Shown here one piece after another: positions 40,855 to 49,730 of a DNA stretch of 64,000 nucleotides. The notes beneath the pieces are model-generated. The model did no database searches. It saw only the letters and a list, made by a program, of their open reading frames with translations, and was not told the DNA's origin. The DNA is from G965205725 sp965205725 (GTDB taxonomy: Bacteria > Pseudomonadota > Gammaproteobacteria > Pseudomonadales > Halieaceae). Every line of letters starts with the position of its first letter. Within the stretch, counting starts at the first letter, position 1. Location of the stretch: NCBI GenBank assembly GCA_965205725.1, contig OZ242189.1, forward strand, positions 2,232,001-2,296,000, read 5' to 3'. The position numbers were made by a program, and so were the translations under genes.

Positions 40855-42570
40855 ATGAAACAAATAGTACTTGTTCCGTTTATCCTGCTCTTTCTCACGG
40901 GTTGTTCCGAGAACTCCAAAATGGAAAAACGGATGGTCGATTGGGTGCTAACCAACGGTCGCATTTACACCATGAACCCGGACCAACCCTGGGCGGACAC
41001 TCTTGTCGTTGAGGGCGGCCGTATCAGATATGTTGGCTCCAGCAAAGGTGCGGCGGCCTTTAGTGCTCCGGCTAACCAGACAATTGATTTGGCCGGTAAA
41101 ATGGTGTTGCCGGGTTTTCAGGATGTGCATATTCATCCAGTCAGCGGTGGTGCGGCTTATGCGGGTTGCGCTTTATTTGACGATGCAACTCTGGATGATG
41201 TCCTGAGACATATTGCCCAGTGTGGAGCTGAGAACCCCGACGCACAGATCATCGCAGGACGCGGCTGGAATTGGGATCATTTTGCCGGAACTATCGGCCC
41301 GGACAAGAAACTGCTGGACGCGCTCGACAGCTCCCGCCCGCTTATTTTTGGTGATTCCGACGGCCATACACAGTGGGTCAATTCAAAGGCCCTGGAACTG
41401 GCCGGAATAACCGACCTGTCTATCGACCCAGAGGGTGGTGAAATTTCCCGCTACCCGAATACACGCGAGCCTACAGGCGCGCTACTTGAATCCGCTGCCG
41501 GGCTAATCAACGCGCTGTTGCCGCCGCTTACCGATCAGCAGCGAATAGACGCGCTGCGCTACGCTCAGGATTATTTGAATAGCCTGGGTATCACCGCGAT
41601 TCAGGACGCCTATGTATTGCTGGCTGGCGAGGGGCCTAATCGCTCTCTGGAGACTTACCGCACCCTGCGCGATTCGGGAGAATTAAACCTGCGTGTGTCC
41701 ACAGCGTTGTCCTGGGACCCAGAGCAGGATCTCGCGCAAATTGCCGATATGGTACAAGCCCGCGATGAATACAGCGGTGGCCGATTACAGGCCACAACCG
41801 TTAAATTTTGGGCGGACGGCATTCTTGAGTCCTATACCGCGATGATGCTGGAGCCATACAGTAATCAGCTGGATAATCGTGGCCTGCTAATGGTGCCACG
41901 CGAAGACATGCTGGCCGCTGCACCCAAACTCGACGCCCTGGGCTTTCAGCTACACATTCATATGATTGGCGACGCAACTGTGCGCTATGGACTGGATGCT
42001 ATAGAGGCGGCGCGTGATGCAAACGGTGTACGCGACAGCCGCCATCTGACGGCTCATACGCAGGTGGTGAACCCGGAGGACCTGCGTCGATTTGCCGAAC
42101 TGGACGTTATTGCCGGCTTTTCGCCCTATTGGGCATACGCAGATGGCTATGTTGCTAACATTAATCCAGCGCAGATAGGGCCACAAAGGATGCAGCAGAT
42201 GTATCCGATAAAGAGTATTCTAGACACCGGTGCCAGAATTGCCTTTGGCAGCGACTGGTCTGTCTCGGATCCGAACCCGTTACTAGGCATTGAGGTAGCA
42301 GTGACGCGCATTGAGCCTGAGGGAGAACCAACACCTGTGTTTCTGCCGACAGAGCGAATCAACTTACATCATGCAATTGCCGGTTACACAAGCAGCGCGG
42401 CCTATGCAAATTTTCTCGATGCAGATACCGGCTCTCTCGAAGTGGGAAAATACGCCGACCTGGTTGTGCTAAGTCAGAATCTGTTCGATATTCCCGCTGA
42501 CGGAATTTCCGACACCCATGTCACTGCCACATTACTGGAAGGCAAGGTGGTACACGGGGTACTTCACTAG
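40855..42570 (+). CDS. Amidohydrolase-family lipoprotein (YtcJ-like)
   Basis: A 571-residue secreted hydrolase. The signal ends FILLFLTGC, a lipobox with the Cys at about residue 17. The metal-dependent hydrolase domain starts VLTNGRIYTMNPDQPWADTL. HXH is in LPGFQDVHIHP, other metal ligands are in FQLHIHMIGD and RHLTAHTQVV, and the terminal Asp is in IAFGSDWSVSDPNPL. YtcJ-type amidohydrolases act on diverse amides; the substrate is unknown. The ATG is weakly marked by a GACAG region. It ends convergent with ilvH. Confidence 0.9.
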   Translation: MKQIVLVPFILLFLTGCSENSKMEKRMVDWVLTNGRIYTMNPDQPWADTLVVEGGRIRYVGSSKGAAAFSAPANQTIDLAGKMVLPGFQDVHIHPVSGGAAYAGCALFDDATLDDVLRHIAQCGAENPDAQIIAGRGWNWDHFAGTIGPDKKLLDALDSSRPLIFGDSDGHTQWVNSKALELAGITDLSIDPEGGEISRYPNTREPTGALLESAAGLINALLPPLTDQQRIDALRYAQDYLNSLGITAIQDAYVLLAGEGPNRSLETYRTLRDSGELNLRVSTALSWDPEQDLAQIADMVQARDEYSGGRLQATTVKFWADGILESYTAMMLEPYSNQLDNRGLLMVPREDMLAAAPKLDALGFQLHIHMIGDATVRYGLDAIEAARDANGVRDSRHLTAHTQVVNPEDLRRFAELDVIAGFSPYWAYADGYVANINPAQIGPQRMQQMYPIKSILDTGARIAFGSDWSVSDPNPLLGIEVAVTRIEPEGEPTPVFLPTERINLHHAIAGYTSSAAYANFLDADTGSLEVGKYADLVVLSQNLFDIPADGISDTHVTATLLEGKVVHGVLH

Positions 42571-42582
42571 GAGCCTGCATGC

Positions 42583-43074
42583 CTAAAGGCTGAGTGTTCG
42601 CTCGCCGCGGGAAATTCCCACTACGCCTGACCGCACAACTTCCAGAATCTGGGCATCGCCCATCGCGTCCACGAACGAGTCCAGTTTATCGGCCGTTCCC
42701 GACAGCATAATCGTGTAAACCGACGGGTTAACGTCCACAATCTGACCGCGGAAAATATCTGTGCACCGCTTAATCTCGGAGCGCTCAACACCTTGCGCCC
42801 GCACTTTAATTAACATGACATCACGCTCGATATGAGAGCCTTCACTGAGGTCGACCAGCTTCACTACATCCACCAGTTTATTGAGCTGCTTGGTGATTTG
42901 TTCCATCTGCTTGTCATCGCCCTCGGTTGTCATGGTCAACCGAGATAGCGAAACATCATCGGTCGGCGCAACATTAAGCGTTTCTATGTTGTAGCCTCGC
43001 TGCGAGAACAAACCCACAACCCTGGAGAGCGCTCCAGGTTCATTTTCCATCAGAACCGATATTATCCGTCTCAT
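42583..43074 (-). CDS. ilvH: Acetolactate synthase small (regulatory) subunit
   Basis: A 163-residue regulatory subunit. The N-terminal ACT domain is IISVLMENEPGALSRVVGLFSQRGYNIETLNVAPTDD, which binds valine for feedback control. The C-terminal domain contains HIERDVMLIKV and RGQIVDVNPSVYTIMLSG. It lies one base after the ilvI stop, so the two subunits are made together. Length matches IlvH. Confidence 0.96.
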   Translation of the reverse strand: MRRIISVLMENEPGALSRVVGLFSQRGYNIETLNVAPTDDVSLSRLTMTTEGDDKQMEQITKQLNKLVDVVKLVDLSEGSHIERDVMLIKVRAQGVERSEIKRCTDIFRGQIVDVNPSVYTIMLSGTADKLDSFVDAMGDAQILEVVRSGVVGISRGERTLSL

Positions 43075-43075
43075 A

Positions 43076-44872
43076 TCATGTTCTCTCCGTTTTGCTCAGC
43101 CACATATCGGCCATGGATCCATTGGGTGCGATGTGCATGGGATACACATGCTCGGTCGGGTCCACCACGATATCCATGAAGACCAGCTTATCCTTCATGG
43201 CAAAGGCTTCTTCCATCCTCGCATCCAGCTCATCAATACTCTCTACACGCATACCCACATGGCCGTATGCCTCAACAAGCTTTACAAAATCCGGTAAAGA
43301 ATTTTCATAACTGCTTTCTGAGTGCCTGCCTTCGTATTGCATGTCCTGCCATTGCTTCACCATACCCAAATACCCGTTGTGCAGATTAATAACCTTCACC
43401 GGTATATCGTATTGAGTACAGGTCGACAGCTCCTGGATATTCATCTGAATACTGCCCTCACCCGTCACACAGGCCACATCGAAATCGGGGAACGCCAGCT
43501 TAGCGCCCATGGCCGCAGGTAAGCCGAACCCCATCGTGCCGAGACCGCCCGAGTTTATCCAGCGACGCGGCTTATTGAAGCGGTAGTATTGGGCGGCAAA
43601 CATTTGGTGCTGGCCGACATCAGACGTGACATATGCCTCACCCCCGGTCACCTTATACAGTGACTCTATAACCTGCTGTGGCATGATGTGATCACCTGCG
43701 GTGTAACGCGGCGCGACCCACAAGCCCCGCGATTCACGCCAGCCTTCAATTCGTTCCCACCAGGCTTTAACTGCATCGACATCGGGCAGCGAGCTATCGC
43801 CAACCTGAGCGTGCCGAGCCTGATCTAATATATCTGTGAGCACCGATTGCACAGGCCCGACTATGGGGATATCAGCACTAACGGTTTTTGAAATACTCGT
43901 CGGGTCGATGTCGATATGAATAATCTGCGCTTCAGGGCAAAACTTGTCCAGGGTATTGGTAACCCGGTCATCAAAACGCGCGCCCACAGCCAGAATAACG
44001 TCCGCATGATGCATAGCCATATTGGCCTCATAGAAGCCGTGCATACCGAGCATACCCAGGAATTGTCGATCACCTGCGGGGTAGGCGCCCAAACCCATCA
44101 AGGTATTGGTAACCGGATAGTTAAGCAATTGGGCCAACTCAACCAGTAACTCGCTGCCATTGCCCTGCACAACACCGCCGCCGCTGTATATGATCGGTTT
44201 CTTTGCGGACATAAGCAGCCTGACCGCTTTCTTTATCTGCCCGGCATGACCTTTCTGCGAGGGATTGTAAGAGCGCAGCCGTACCGACTCTGGATAGTGG
44301 TATTCAAATTTCTCGTCAGGGCGAGTGATGTCCTTGGGTATATCGACAACGACCGGACCCGGACGACCCGTAGAGGCAATATGGAACGCCTTTTTGATCG
44401 CCAGCGGAATGTCTTCTGCTTTTTTTACCAGGAAGCTGTGCTTAACAATTGGCCGGGAAATACCAACCATATCGGTTTCCTGAAACGCATCTTCGCCGAT
44501 CAGGTGCAACTGTACCTGACCCGACAGAACCACCAGGGGAATTGAGTCCATATAGGCAGTGGCAATGCCGGTAATCGCATTGGTTGCACCGGGGCCAGAG
44601 GTAACCAAAACCACACCGGGCTTGCCAGTTGCGCGGGCATAGCCGTCAGCCGCATGGGTTGCCGCCTGCTCATGGCGAACCAGAATATGGGGAATTCTGG
44701 AGCTCTTGAACAACGCATCGTAGATGTGCAGGACCGCACCGCCCGGATAGCCGAATAAAAAATCGACCCCTTCGTCTTCCAGTGCCCTGGCAACCATTTC
44801 GCCGCCAGATAAATGCTGTGCCGGTTCCGCCTGTTTCACTTTAGTCAGCCTCCGAAGTTGATAACTTTTCAT
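43076..44872 (-). CDS. ilvI: Acetolactate synthase large subunit
   Basis: A 598-residue thiamine-diphosphate enzyme that makes acetolactate and acetohydroxybutyrate, the first common step of branched-chain amino acid synthesis. The catalytic Glu is in HILVRHEQAATHAADGYARATG. SGPGATNAITGIATAYMDSIPLV and the ThDP/Mg motif VTGEGSIQMNIQELSTC...NLHNGYLGMVKQ are present. The N-terminus has an extra MKSYQLRRLTKVKQAEPAQH before the usual start of the core, so the exact start could be later. ilvC, usually next to ilvIH, is 4 kb away here. Confidence 0.95.
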   Translation of the reverse strand: MKSYQLRRLTKVKQAEPAQHLSGGEMVARALEDEGVDFLFGYPGGAVLHIYDALFKSSRIPHILVRHEQAATHAADGYARATGKPGVVLVTSGPGATNAITGIATAYMDSIPLVVLSGQVQLHLIGEDAFQETDMVGISRPIVKHSFLVKKAEDIPLAIKKAFHIASTGRPGPVVVDIPKDITRPDEKFEYHYPESVRLRSYNPSQKGHAGQIKKAVRLLMSAKKPIIYSGGGVVQGNGSELLVELAQLLNYPVTNTLMGLGAYPAGDRQFLGMLGMHGFYEANMAMHHADVILAVGARFDDRVTNTLDKFCPEAQIIHIDIDPTSISKTVSADIPIVGPVQSVLTDILDQARHAQVGDSSLPDVDAVKAWWERIEGWRESRGLWVAPRYTAGDHIMPQQVIESLYKVTGGEAYVTSDVGQHQMFAAQYYRFNKPRRWINSGGLGTMGFGLPAAMGAKLAFPDFDVACVTGEGSIQMNIQELSTCTQYDIPVKVINLHNGYLGMVKQWQDMQYEGRHSESSYENSLPDFVKLVEAYGHVGMRVESIDELDARMEEAFAMKDKLVFMDIVVDPTEHVYPMHIAPNGSMADMWLSKTERT

Positions 44873-44991
44873 AGCTGCAAAGCAAAACCGTGCCCGAAAG
44901 CACAGCCCGTCTATACCCTGCGAGGTAGCGCAGCTATTTGGCTTCGACAGGCACCAATACAGTACCTATCGAAAACGGTTACTCACTGTAG

Positions 44992-45018
44992 CCTCAACAA
45001 ATAAGCCATTTATTGAGG
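44992..45018. promoter_or_regulatory. Hairpin in the region upstream of ilvI
   Basis: CCTCAACAAAT-AAGCC-ATTTATTGAGG is an 11-bp inverted repeat with one mismatch in the 299-bp clpB-ilvI gap. It could be the clpB end or part of an ilvI leader. I found no run of Ile/Val/Leu codons, so attenuation is not supported. Confidence 0.35.
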
Positions 45019-45088
45019 TAGGCCAACCATACACAGTACGCGCAAGCAGCCATTACCATAGCGAGGCCGCGTATTGTTTGCGCAAAAA

Positions 45089-45132
45089 CCTTTTAAGTCA
45101 ACCGCTTGTGCCTTTTAAGTCAACCGCTTGTG
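45089..45132. repeat. 22-bp perfect tandem duplication between clpB and ilvI
   Basis: CCTTTTAAGTCAACCGCTTGTG occurs twice in a row (45089-45110 and 45111-45132). It is non-coding. The rest of the gap 44873-45171 holds one hairpin and no gene. Confidence 0.95.
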
Positions 45133-45171
45133 CCTGGTTGGCATTACCTGAACACCAGCGACCGGCCTGGC

Positions 45172-47799
45172 TTACGGGTTTATCTCTGGTGGCGGGGGGT
45201 TGCGACGCAGGGTAAGCGCTGAAGAACCCACTGCAAATACTATCGAACCCGCTTCCAGTTTTCCGCTAATCTGGTCTCCGGCAGAAAACTTCCCCGCCAG
45301 GATATCTTGAGCCAGAGGGTTTTCTAGCTGTTGCTGAATCGCCCGCTTCAATGGCCGCGCTCCGTAAACCGGGTCGAAACCCAGCTCAACGAGCTGGTCC
45401 AAAACAGCATTGTCCAGGTCGAGAGACAATTCGCGCTCTGCCAGGCGCTCGAATAATGCAGCCAACTGAATTTTCGCGATTCCCCGAATCTGGGCCCTGG
45501 CCAGGGGATGAAAAACAACCGACTCATCAACCCGGTTGATAAATTCAGGACGGAAATACCGGCCTACTACAGTCATAACAGCCGCTTTCATCGCCGGATA
45601 GTCATCCTGCTCCGCCAGTTCCTGAATCAAGTCAGAACCCAGGTTTGAGGTCATCACTATGACTGTGTTGCGAAAATCTACAGTGCGACCCTGCCCATCT
45701 GTCAGTCGGCCATCTTCGAGAACTTGCAGCAAAATATTGAAAACGTCGGGATGAGCCTTTTCTACTTCATCCAGCAACAACAACGAGTATGGACGACGAC
45801 GCACTGCTTCGGTGAGATAACCGCCCTCCTCGTATCCAATATACCCAGGAGGCGCGCCAATCAGGCGAGCAACTGAATGCTTCTCCATGAACTCAGACAT
45901 ATCGACGCGCACCATCGCCTGCTCGCTATCGAACAAAAACTCCGCCAGTGCCTTGCACAACTCTGTTTTCCCTACTCCCGTGGGGCCAAGGAATAAAAAA
46001 GACCCGTTGGGCCGGTTCGGGTCTGAAAGGCCAGCCCTGGAGCGGCGCACGGCATTTGAAACTGCAACAATCGCTTCCTCCTGACCGACCACGCGATCCT
46101 GGATCGTCTCTTCCATGCACAGCAACTTTTCTCGATCCCCCTCCAACATTTTTGCAATCGGTATACCCGTCCAGCGCGACACAACCTCGGCAACTTCTTC
46201 ATCGGTGACCTTATTACGCAGCAAAGTCCGCTCAGCCGTCTCGGTTTGATCTGCTTGCTGCAAGCGTTTTTCCAGCTCGGGAATTACCCCGTACTGCAAT
46301 TCAGACATGCGCGCTAAATCACTGGCTCGATGAGCGGCTTCCAGTTCTTGTTTCGCTTGCTCCAGATCACTCTTTATTTGCGCCGCACCTTGTACTGTCG
46401 CTTTCTCCGATTTCCATATCTCCTCAAGGTCGGCGTACTCACGCTCCACCTGCGCGATGTCTCCATCCAGCAGCGCAAGCTGCTTCCTGGCGGCACTATC
46501 GGTATCCTTCTTAACGGCTTCGCGCTCTATTTTGAGCTGAATCAGCCGCCGCTCAAGACGATCCATAGACTCGGGTTTGGAGTCGATTTCCATACGGATA
46601 CGGCTGGCGGCCTCGTCCACCAAATCAATGGCTTTGTCCGGCAGTTTTCGATCAGTGATATAGCGTTGCGACAGCTTTGCCGCCGCGATGATCGCGCTGT
46701 CGGTAATGTCCACGCCGTGGTGCACTTCATAGCGCTCTTTAAGTCCGCGCAAAATGGCGATGGTGTCCTCTTCATTGGGCTCATCGATCAACACCTTCTG
46801 GAAGCGACGCTCTAATGCAGCGTCTTTTTCGACGTACTGACGATATTCATCCAAAGTGGTTGCACCCACGCAATGCAGTTCCCCCCGGGCCAGAGCAGGC
46901 TTTAGCATATTGCCCGCATCCATCGAACCCTCGGCTTTACCAGCACCAACCATGGTATGCAGCTCATCAATAAACAGTACAACGCGCCCCTCTTCTTTAG
47001 ACAGCTCGCCCAACACTGCCTTCAAGCGCTCCTCAAACTCACCGCGAAACTTTGCGCCGGCCAACAAGGAACCCAGGTCCAGAGACAATACCCGTTTGTT
47101 CTTTAGCCCTTCTGGCACTTCTCCGTTGACTACGCGCTGAGCCAACCCCTCAATAATGGCGGTTTTACCAACGCCCGGCTCACCGATTAACACGGGGTTG
47201 TTCTTCGTGCGCCTCTGTAAAACCTGGATGGTGCGACGAATTTCGTCATCCCTGCCAATAACCGGATCCAGCTTGCCCTGCTCCGCGCGCCCGGTCAGAT
47301 CAATTGTATATTTTTCGAGGGATTGGCGAGATTCTTCCGCCTCTGGGCTACTGACTGACTCCCCGCCACGCAGCTCATCAATCGCCATTGACAGAGCCTG
47401 CTCATTAACACCGGCTTCAATGAGCAGTTTTGAGACAGGCAAATTTCCGGACAGCATAGCCAGCACGACTAATTCGCTGGCGATATATGCGTCACCTTTT
47501 TGTTGGGCGAGCTTGTCTGCGCGGTTTAGCACTTGCCCCATAGCCTGCGACAAGTGAATATCGCCAGCCGCGCCGGTAACTTTTGGCAGCCCGTTCAAGG
47601 AACTGGTCAGGGACTCTTGCAACTGCGCGACATGGCTTCCAGCTTTCGCGAGCAGCGGCTTAATGGCGCCGCCTGTGTGCTCTAACAGTGCCAGCAGAAC
47701 GTGCTGCGGCTCGATAAAGCTGTGGTCTTTGCCCGCTGCAAGAGACTGGCCATCAGACAGCGCCATCTGTAGCGAACTGGTTAGTTTGTCCATTCTCAT
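45172..47799 (-). CDS. clpB: ClpB disaggregase
   Basis: An 875-residue Hsp100 chaperone that, with DnaK, pulls proteins out of aggregates. Both AAA+ Walker A motifs are present (GEPGVGKTA and GPTGVGKTE), with the Walker B sequences VVLFIDELHTMVGAG and LLLLDEVEKAHPDVF, the coiled-coil middle domain between them, and the N-domain SFIEPQHVLLALLEH. I start at the ATG at 47799, preceded by AGGAG; the frame to 47841 lacks support. It lies downstream of pgeF as in many gammaproteobacteria, with a MITE inserted between. Confidence 0.97.
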   Translation of the reverse strand: MRMDKLTSSLQMALSDGQSLAAGKDHSFIEPQHVLLALLEHTGGAIKPLLAKAGSHVAQLQESLTSSLNGLPKVTGAAGDIHLSQAMGQVLNRADKLAQQKGDAYIASELVVLAMLSGNLPVSKLLIEAGVNEQALSMAIDELRGGESVSSPEAEESRQSLEKYTIDLTGRAEQGKLDPVIGRDDEIRRTIQVLQRRTKNNPVLIGEPGVGKTAIIEGLAQRVVNGEVPEGLKNKRVLSLDLGSLLAGAKFRGEFEERLKAVLGELSKEEGRVVLFIDELHTMVGAGKAEGSMDAGNMLKPALARGELHCVGATTLDEYRQYVEKDAALERRFQKVLIDEPNEEDTIAILRGLKERYEVHHGVDITDSAIIAAAKLSQRYITDRKLPDKAIDLVDEAASRIRMEIDSKPESMDRLERRLIQLKIEREAVKKDTDSAARKQLALLDGDIAQVEREYADLEEIWKSEKATVQGAAQIKSDLEQAKQELEAAHRASDLARMSELQYGVIPELEKRLQQADQTETAERTLLRNKVTDEEVAEVVSRWTGIPIAKMLEGDREKLLCMEETIQDRVVGQEEAIVAVSNAVRRSRAGLSDPNRPNGSFLFLGPTGVGKTELCKALAEFLFDSEQAMVRVDMSEFMEKHSVARLIGAPPGYIGYEEGGYLTEAVRRRPYSLLLLDEVEKAHPDVFNILLQVLEDGRLTDGQGRTVDFRNTVIVMTSNLGSDLIQELAEQDDYPAMKAAVMTVVGRYFRPEFINRVDESVVFHPLARAQIRGIAKIQLAALFERLAERELSLDLDNAVLDQLVELGFDPVYGARPLKRAIQQQLENPLAQDILAGKFSAGDQISGKLEAGSIVFAVGSSALTLRRNPPPPEINP

Positions 47800-47885
47800 T
47801 GAGTCAATTCTCCTCTGTCTTGCCAGTGTATATGGAGGCAATTAACCCTGTTTCAAGCAGGGTCAAACGCTGAGAAAAACAATGA

Positions 47886-47989
47886 GGGACCTTTGCGCGA
47901 AGACCATTTCATCGGCATGCTGTCGTCGCCTGCAAGTGTCGCCTAAAAGTGCCGCCTGAAAGCGGCATCATTTTCTGTGCAAGGGTCTC
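47886..47989. mobile_element. MITE copy 4 (104 bp, degenerate)
   Basis: The ends GGGACCTTTGCGCGA and TGTGCAAGGGTCTC differ from the consensus by one or two bases each. The core shares GCATGCTG and GCCTGAAAGCGGCATCATTTTC with the other copies. No matching target duplication was found. It ends two bases from the pgeF stop codon and sits between pgeF and clpB. Confidence 0.75.
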
Positions 47990-47991
47990 GA

Positions 47992-48729
47992 CTAAAAAAA
48001 GGCAATCAGCGAGTGCATTCGCCCTGAATCTCTGGAGCGGCGCCATGAGTAGAAGTTCTCCTCATCAGCATAAGTACAGTAATCACCGCCATAGATGTTC
48101 GAAATTCCTGCAAGGGTCAGCCTGGCGCGAGCGATGCCATATAGATCTGCCATATACCCAGCCCTAGCCCTAGCCCCAGCCCCACTGGCAACGGCAACGC
48201 CTCTACAGGCAACAAAAGCACTCTCGATCTGCGAACTTATTGCGGGGTCAGAACGGGTCAAAAAACATTCGCGCACTTCCGCGCCCACCTCAAAATGGGC
48301 CTGGCTGATTGCGGGCCCTAACCACGCCATCAATTCATTGGGGGGTGATTTCAAGGCCTTCAGCGTCGATTCCAGCACGCCTTCGGCAAGCCCGCGCCAA
48401 CCTGCATGAGCGGCGGCAACCTCATCACCTGACGAGTTACAAAACAAAACCGGCAGGCAGTCGGCGCTGACAATTTCACAAATTAGACCAGGGCTTTGAC
48501 TAAAGCTCGCATCTGCATCGGGCACTCCCCCGCAACCGGCGACATTCAACGTCGCAGCGTCAACCACATGGTCACCGTGGACCTGGTGAATACGGGTCAT
48601 GTCGGCACCGTTCATATAGCTGCCCACCAACTGGGCAAGGTCGGCGTTGCGCAGGCTTGTCAGTGCCACCACATTGTCGGGAGCGGGCCAGTCAGCCAGT
48701 AAGCAATTACGGTCTGTCATGGGCGCCAA
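47992..48729 (-). CDS. pgeF: Peptidoglycan editing factor / purine nucleoside phosphorylase-like (YfiH)
   Basis: A 245-residue copper-oxidoreductase-fold protein of the YfiH/LACC1 family. IHQVHGDHV, CEIVSADCLPVLFCN, and VAAAHAGWRGLAEGVLESTLKAL carry the His-Cys-His metal or substrate site. It helps keep non-canonical stems out of peptidoglycan. The start is ATG at 48729 or 48720, overlapping the end of rluD. Near the C-terminus GAGARARAG is encoded by a run of AGCCCT/AGCCCC units (48160-48184), a local simple repeat. Confidence 0.93.
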   Translation of the reverse strand: MAPMTDRNCLLADWPAPDNVVALTSLRNADLAQLVGSYMNGADMTRIHQVHGDHVVDAATLNVAGCGGVPDADASFSQSPGLICEIVSADCLPVLFCNSSGDEVAAAHAGWRGLAEGVLESTLKALKSPPNELMAWLGPAISQAHFEVGAEVRECFLTRSDPAISSQIESAFVACRGVAVASGAGARARAGYMADLYGIARARLTLAGISNIYGGDYCTYADEENFYSWRRSRDSGRMHSLIAFF

Positions 48730-49663
48730 GACAGGCTAGCAGTTGCCGCATATCCTCTGGTAACTCGGCCTGCCATTGCATTAATTCACTGTGGCGCGGA
48801 TGAATGAGGCTCAGCGCTTGCGCATGCAAGGCCTGCCGGGGAAAGGACCGCAATGCGTCGACCAATTCAGGCGCGGCACCCTTTGGCAGCCTCGGTCTGC
48901 CTCCATAGGTCTTATCGCCAACTAACGGGTAATGTCTGTGTGACAGATGCACACGAATCTGATGAGTGCGGCCAGTTTCTAACTTCACGCGAACGTGAGT
49001 GTGATGGGCAAACCTCTGAGCGACCCGATAGTGAGTGATCGCCTCCTTGCCGCCAGCGTTGAGAACCGCCATTTTTTTGCGGGCTCGGGGATGACGACCA
49101 ATGGGCTCGTCAATGCTGCCACCTCCAGTCATGGCGCCCATGCAAACAGCGGCGTACTCTCGGCCAACACTTCTATCCTGTAGTTGCCCAACCAGATTCG
49201 CATGTGCCTGAAGCGTGCAAGCCACCACCATCAAGCCGGAGGTGTCCATATCCAGACGGTGTACAATGCCAGCCCGCGGCAAGCTCGACAAATCCTGGCG
49301 ATAATCCAGCAGGGCGTTGACCAGAGTACCACTTTGATGCCCTGCCGCCGGGTGGACTACCAGGCCAGCAGGCTTGTTAATGACCAGGATGCTCTCATCC
49401 TCAAAGACGATATCGAGCGCAATGGGCTCCGCTTGCCAGCTTACTTCATCCACCAGCTCAGCAGAGATAGATAACTCATCGCCCCGCCCAACCTTGTCGC
49501 ACTGACCTGCGCCCTGACCATTGCGCTGTAGTGAACCCTCTTTAATCCAGGATTGCAGGCGCGAGCGAGAGAAGTCCGGGAATAATGCTGCCGCCGCCTG
49601 ATCCAGGCGCACGCCTTGCAGGTTTTTCGGCACAGTAGCTGTTTGTTCGATGCGTTCGACCAT
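48707..49663 (-). CDS. rluD: 23S rRNA pseudouridine(1911/1915/1917) synthase
   Basis: A 318-residue protein. The N-terminal S4 RNA-binding domain (RLDQAAAALFPDFSRSRLQSWIKEGSLQ) is followed by the pseudouridine synthase core. The catalytic Asp is in GIVHRLDMDTSGLMVVA. GRTHQIRVHLSHRHYPLVGD and LHAQALSLIHPR are also diagnostic. It modifies helix 69 of 23S rRNA. It is divergent from bamD with under 70 bp between starts, and its 3' end overlaps pgeF. Confidence 0.96.
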   Translation of the reverse strand: MVERIEQTATVPKNLQGVRLDQAAAALFPDFSRSRLQSWIKEGSLQRNGQGAGQCDKVGRGDELSISAELVDEVSWQAEPIALDIVFEDESILVINKPAGLVVHPAAGHQSGTLVNALLDYRQDLSSLPRAGIVHRLDMDTSGLMVVACTLQAHANLVGQLQDRSVGREYAAVCMGAMTGGGSIDEPIGRHPRARKKMAVLNAGGKEAITHYRVAQRFAHHTHVRVKLETGRTHQIRVHLSHRHYPLVGDKTYGGRPRLPKGAAPELVDALRSFPRQALHAQALSLIHPRHSELMQWQAELPEDMRQLLACLGAHDRP

Positions 49664-49730
49664 GGTTTACGGAGCAATCCTGTGTTTAAATAAGCGGTCT
49701 TTACAGAACCTGAAACGCCGCCATACTAAC

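Noticed and set aside
44873..45171. Leader-peptide attenuator for ilvIH
   Set aside because: No frame rich in Ile, Val or Leu codons and no clear terminator/antiterminator pair was found.
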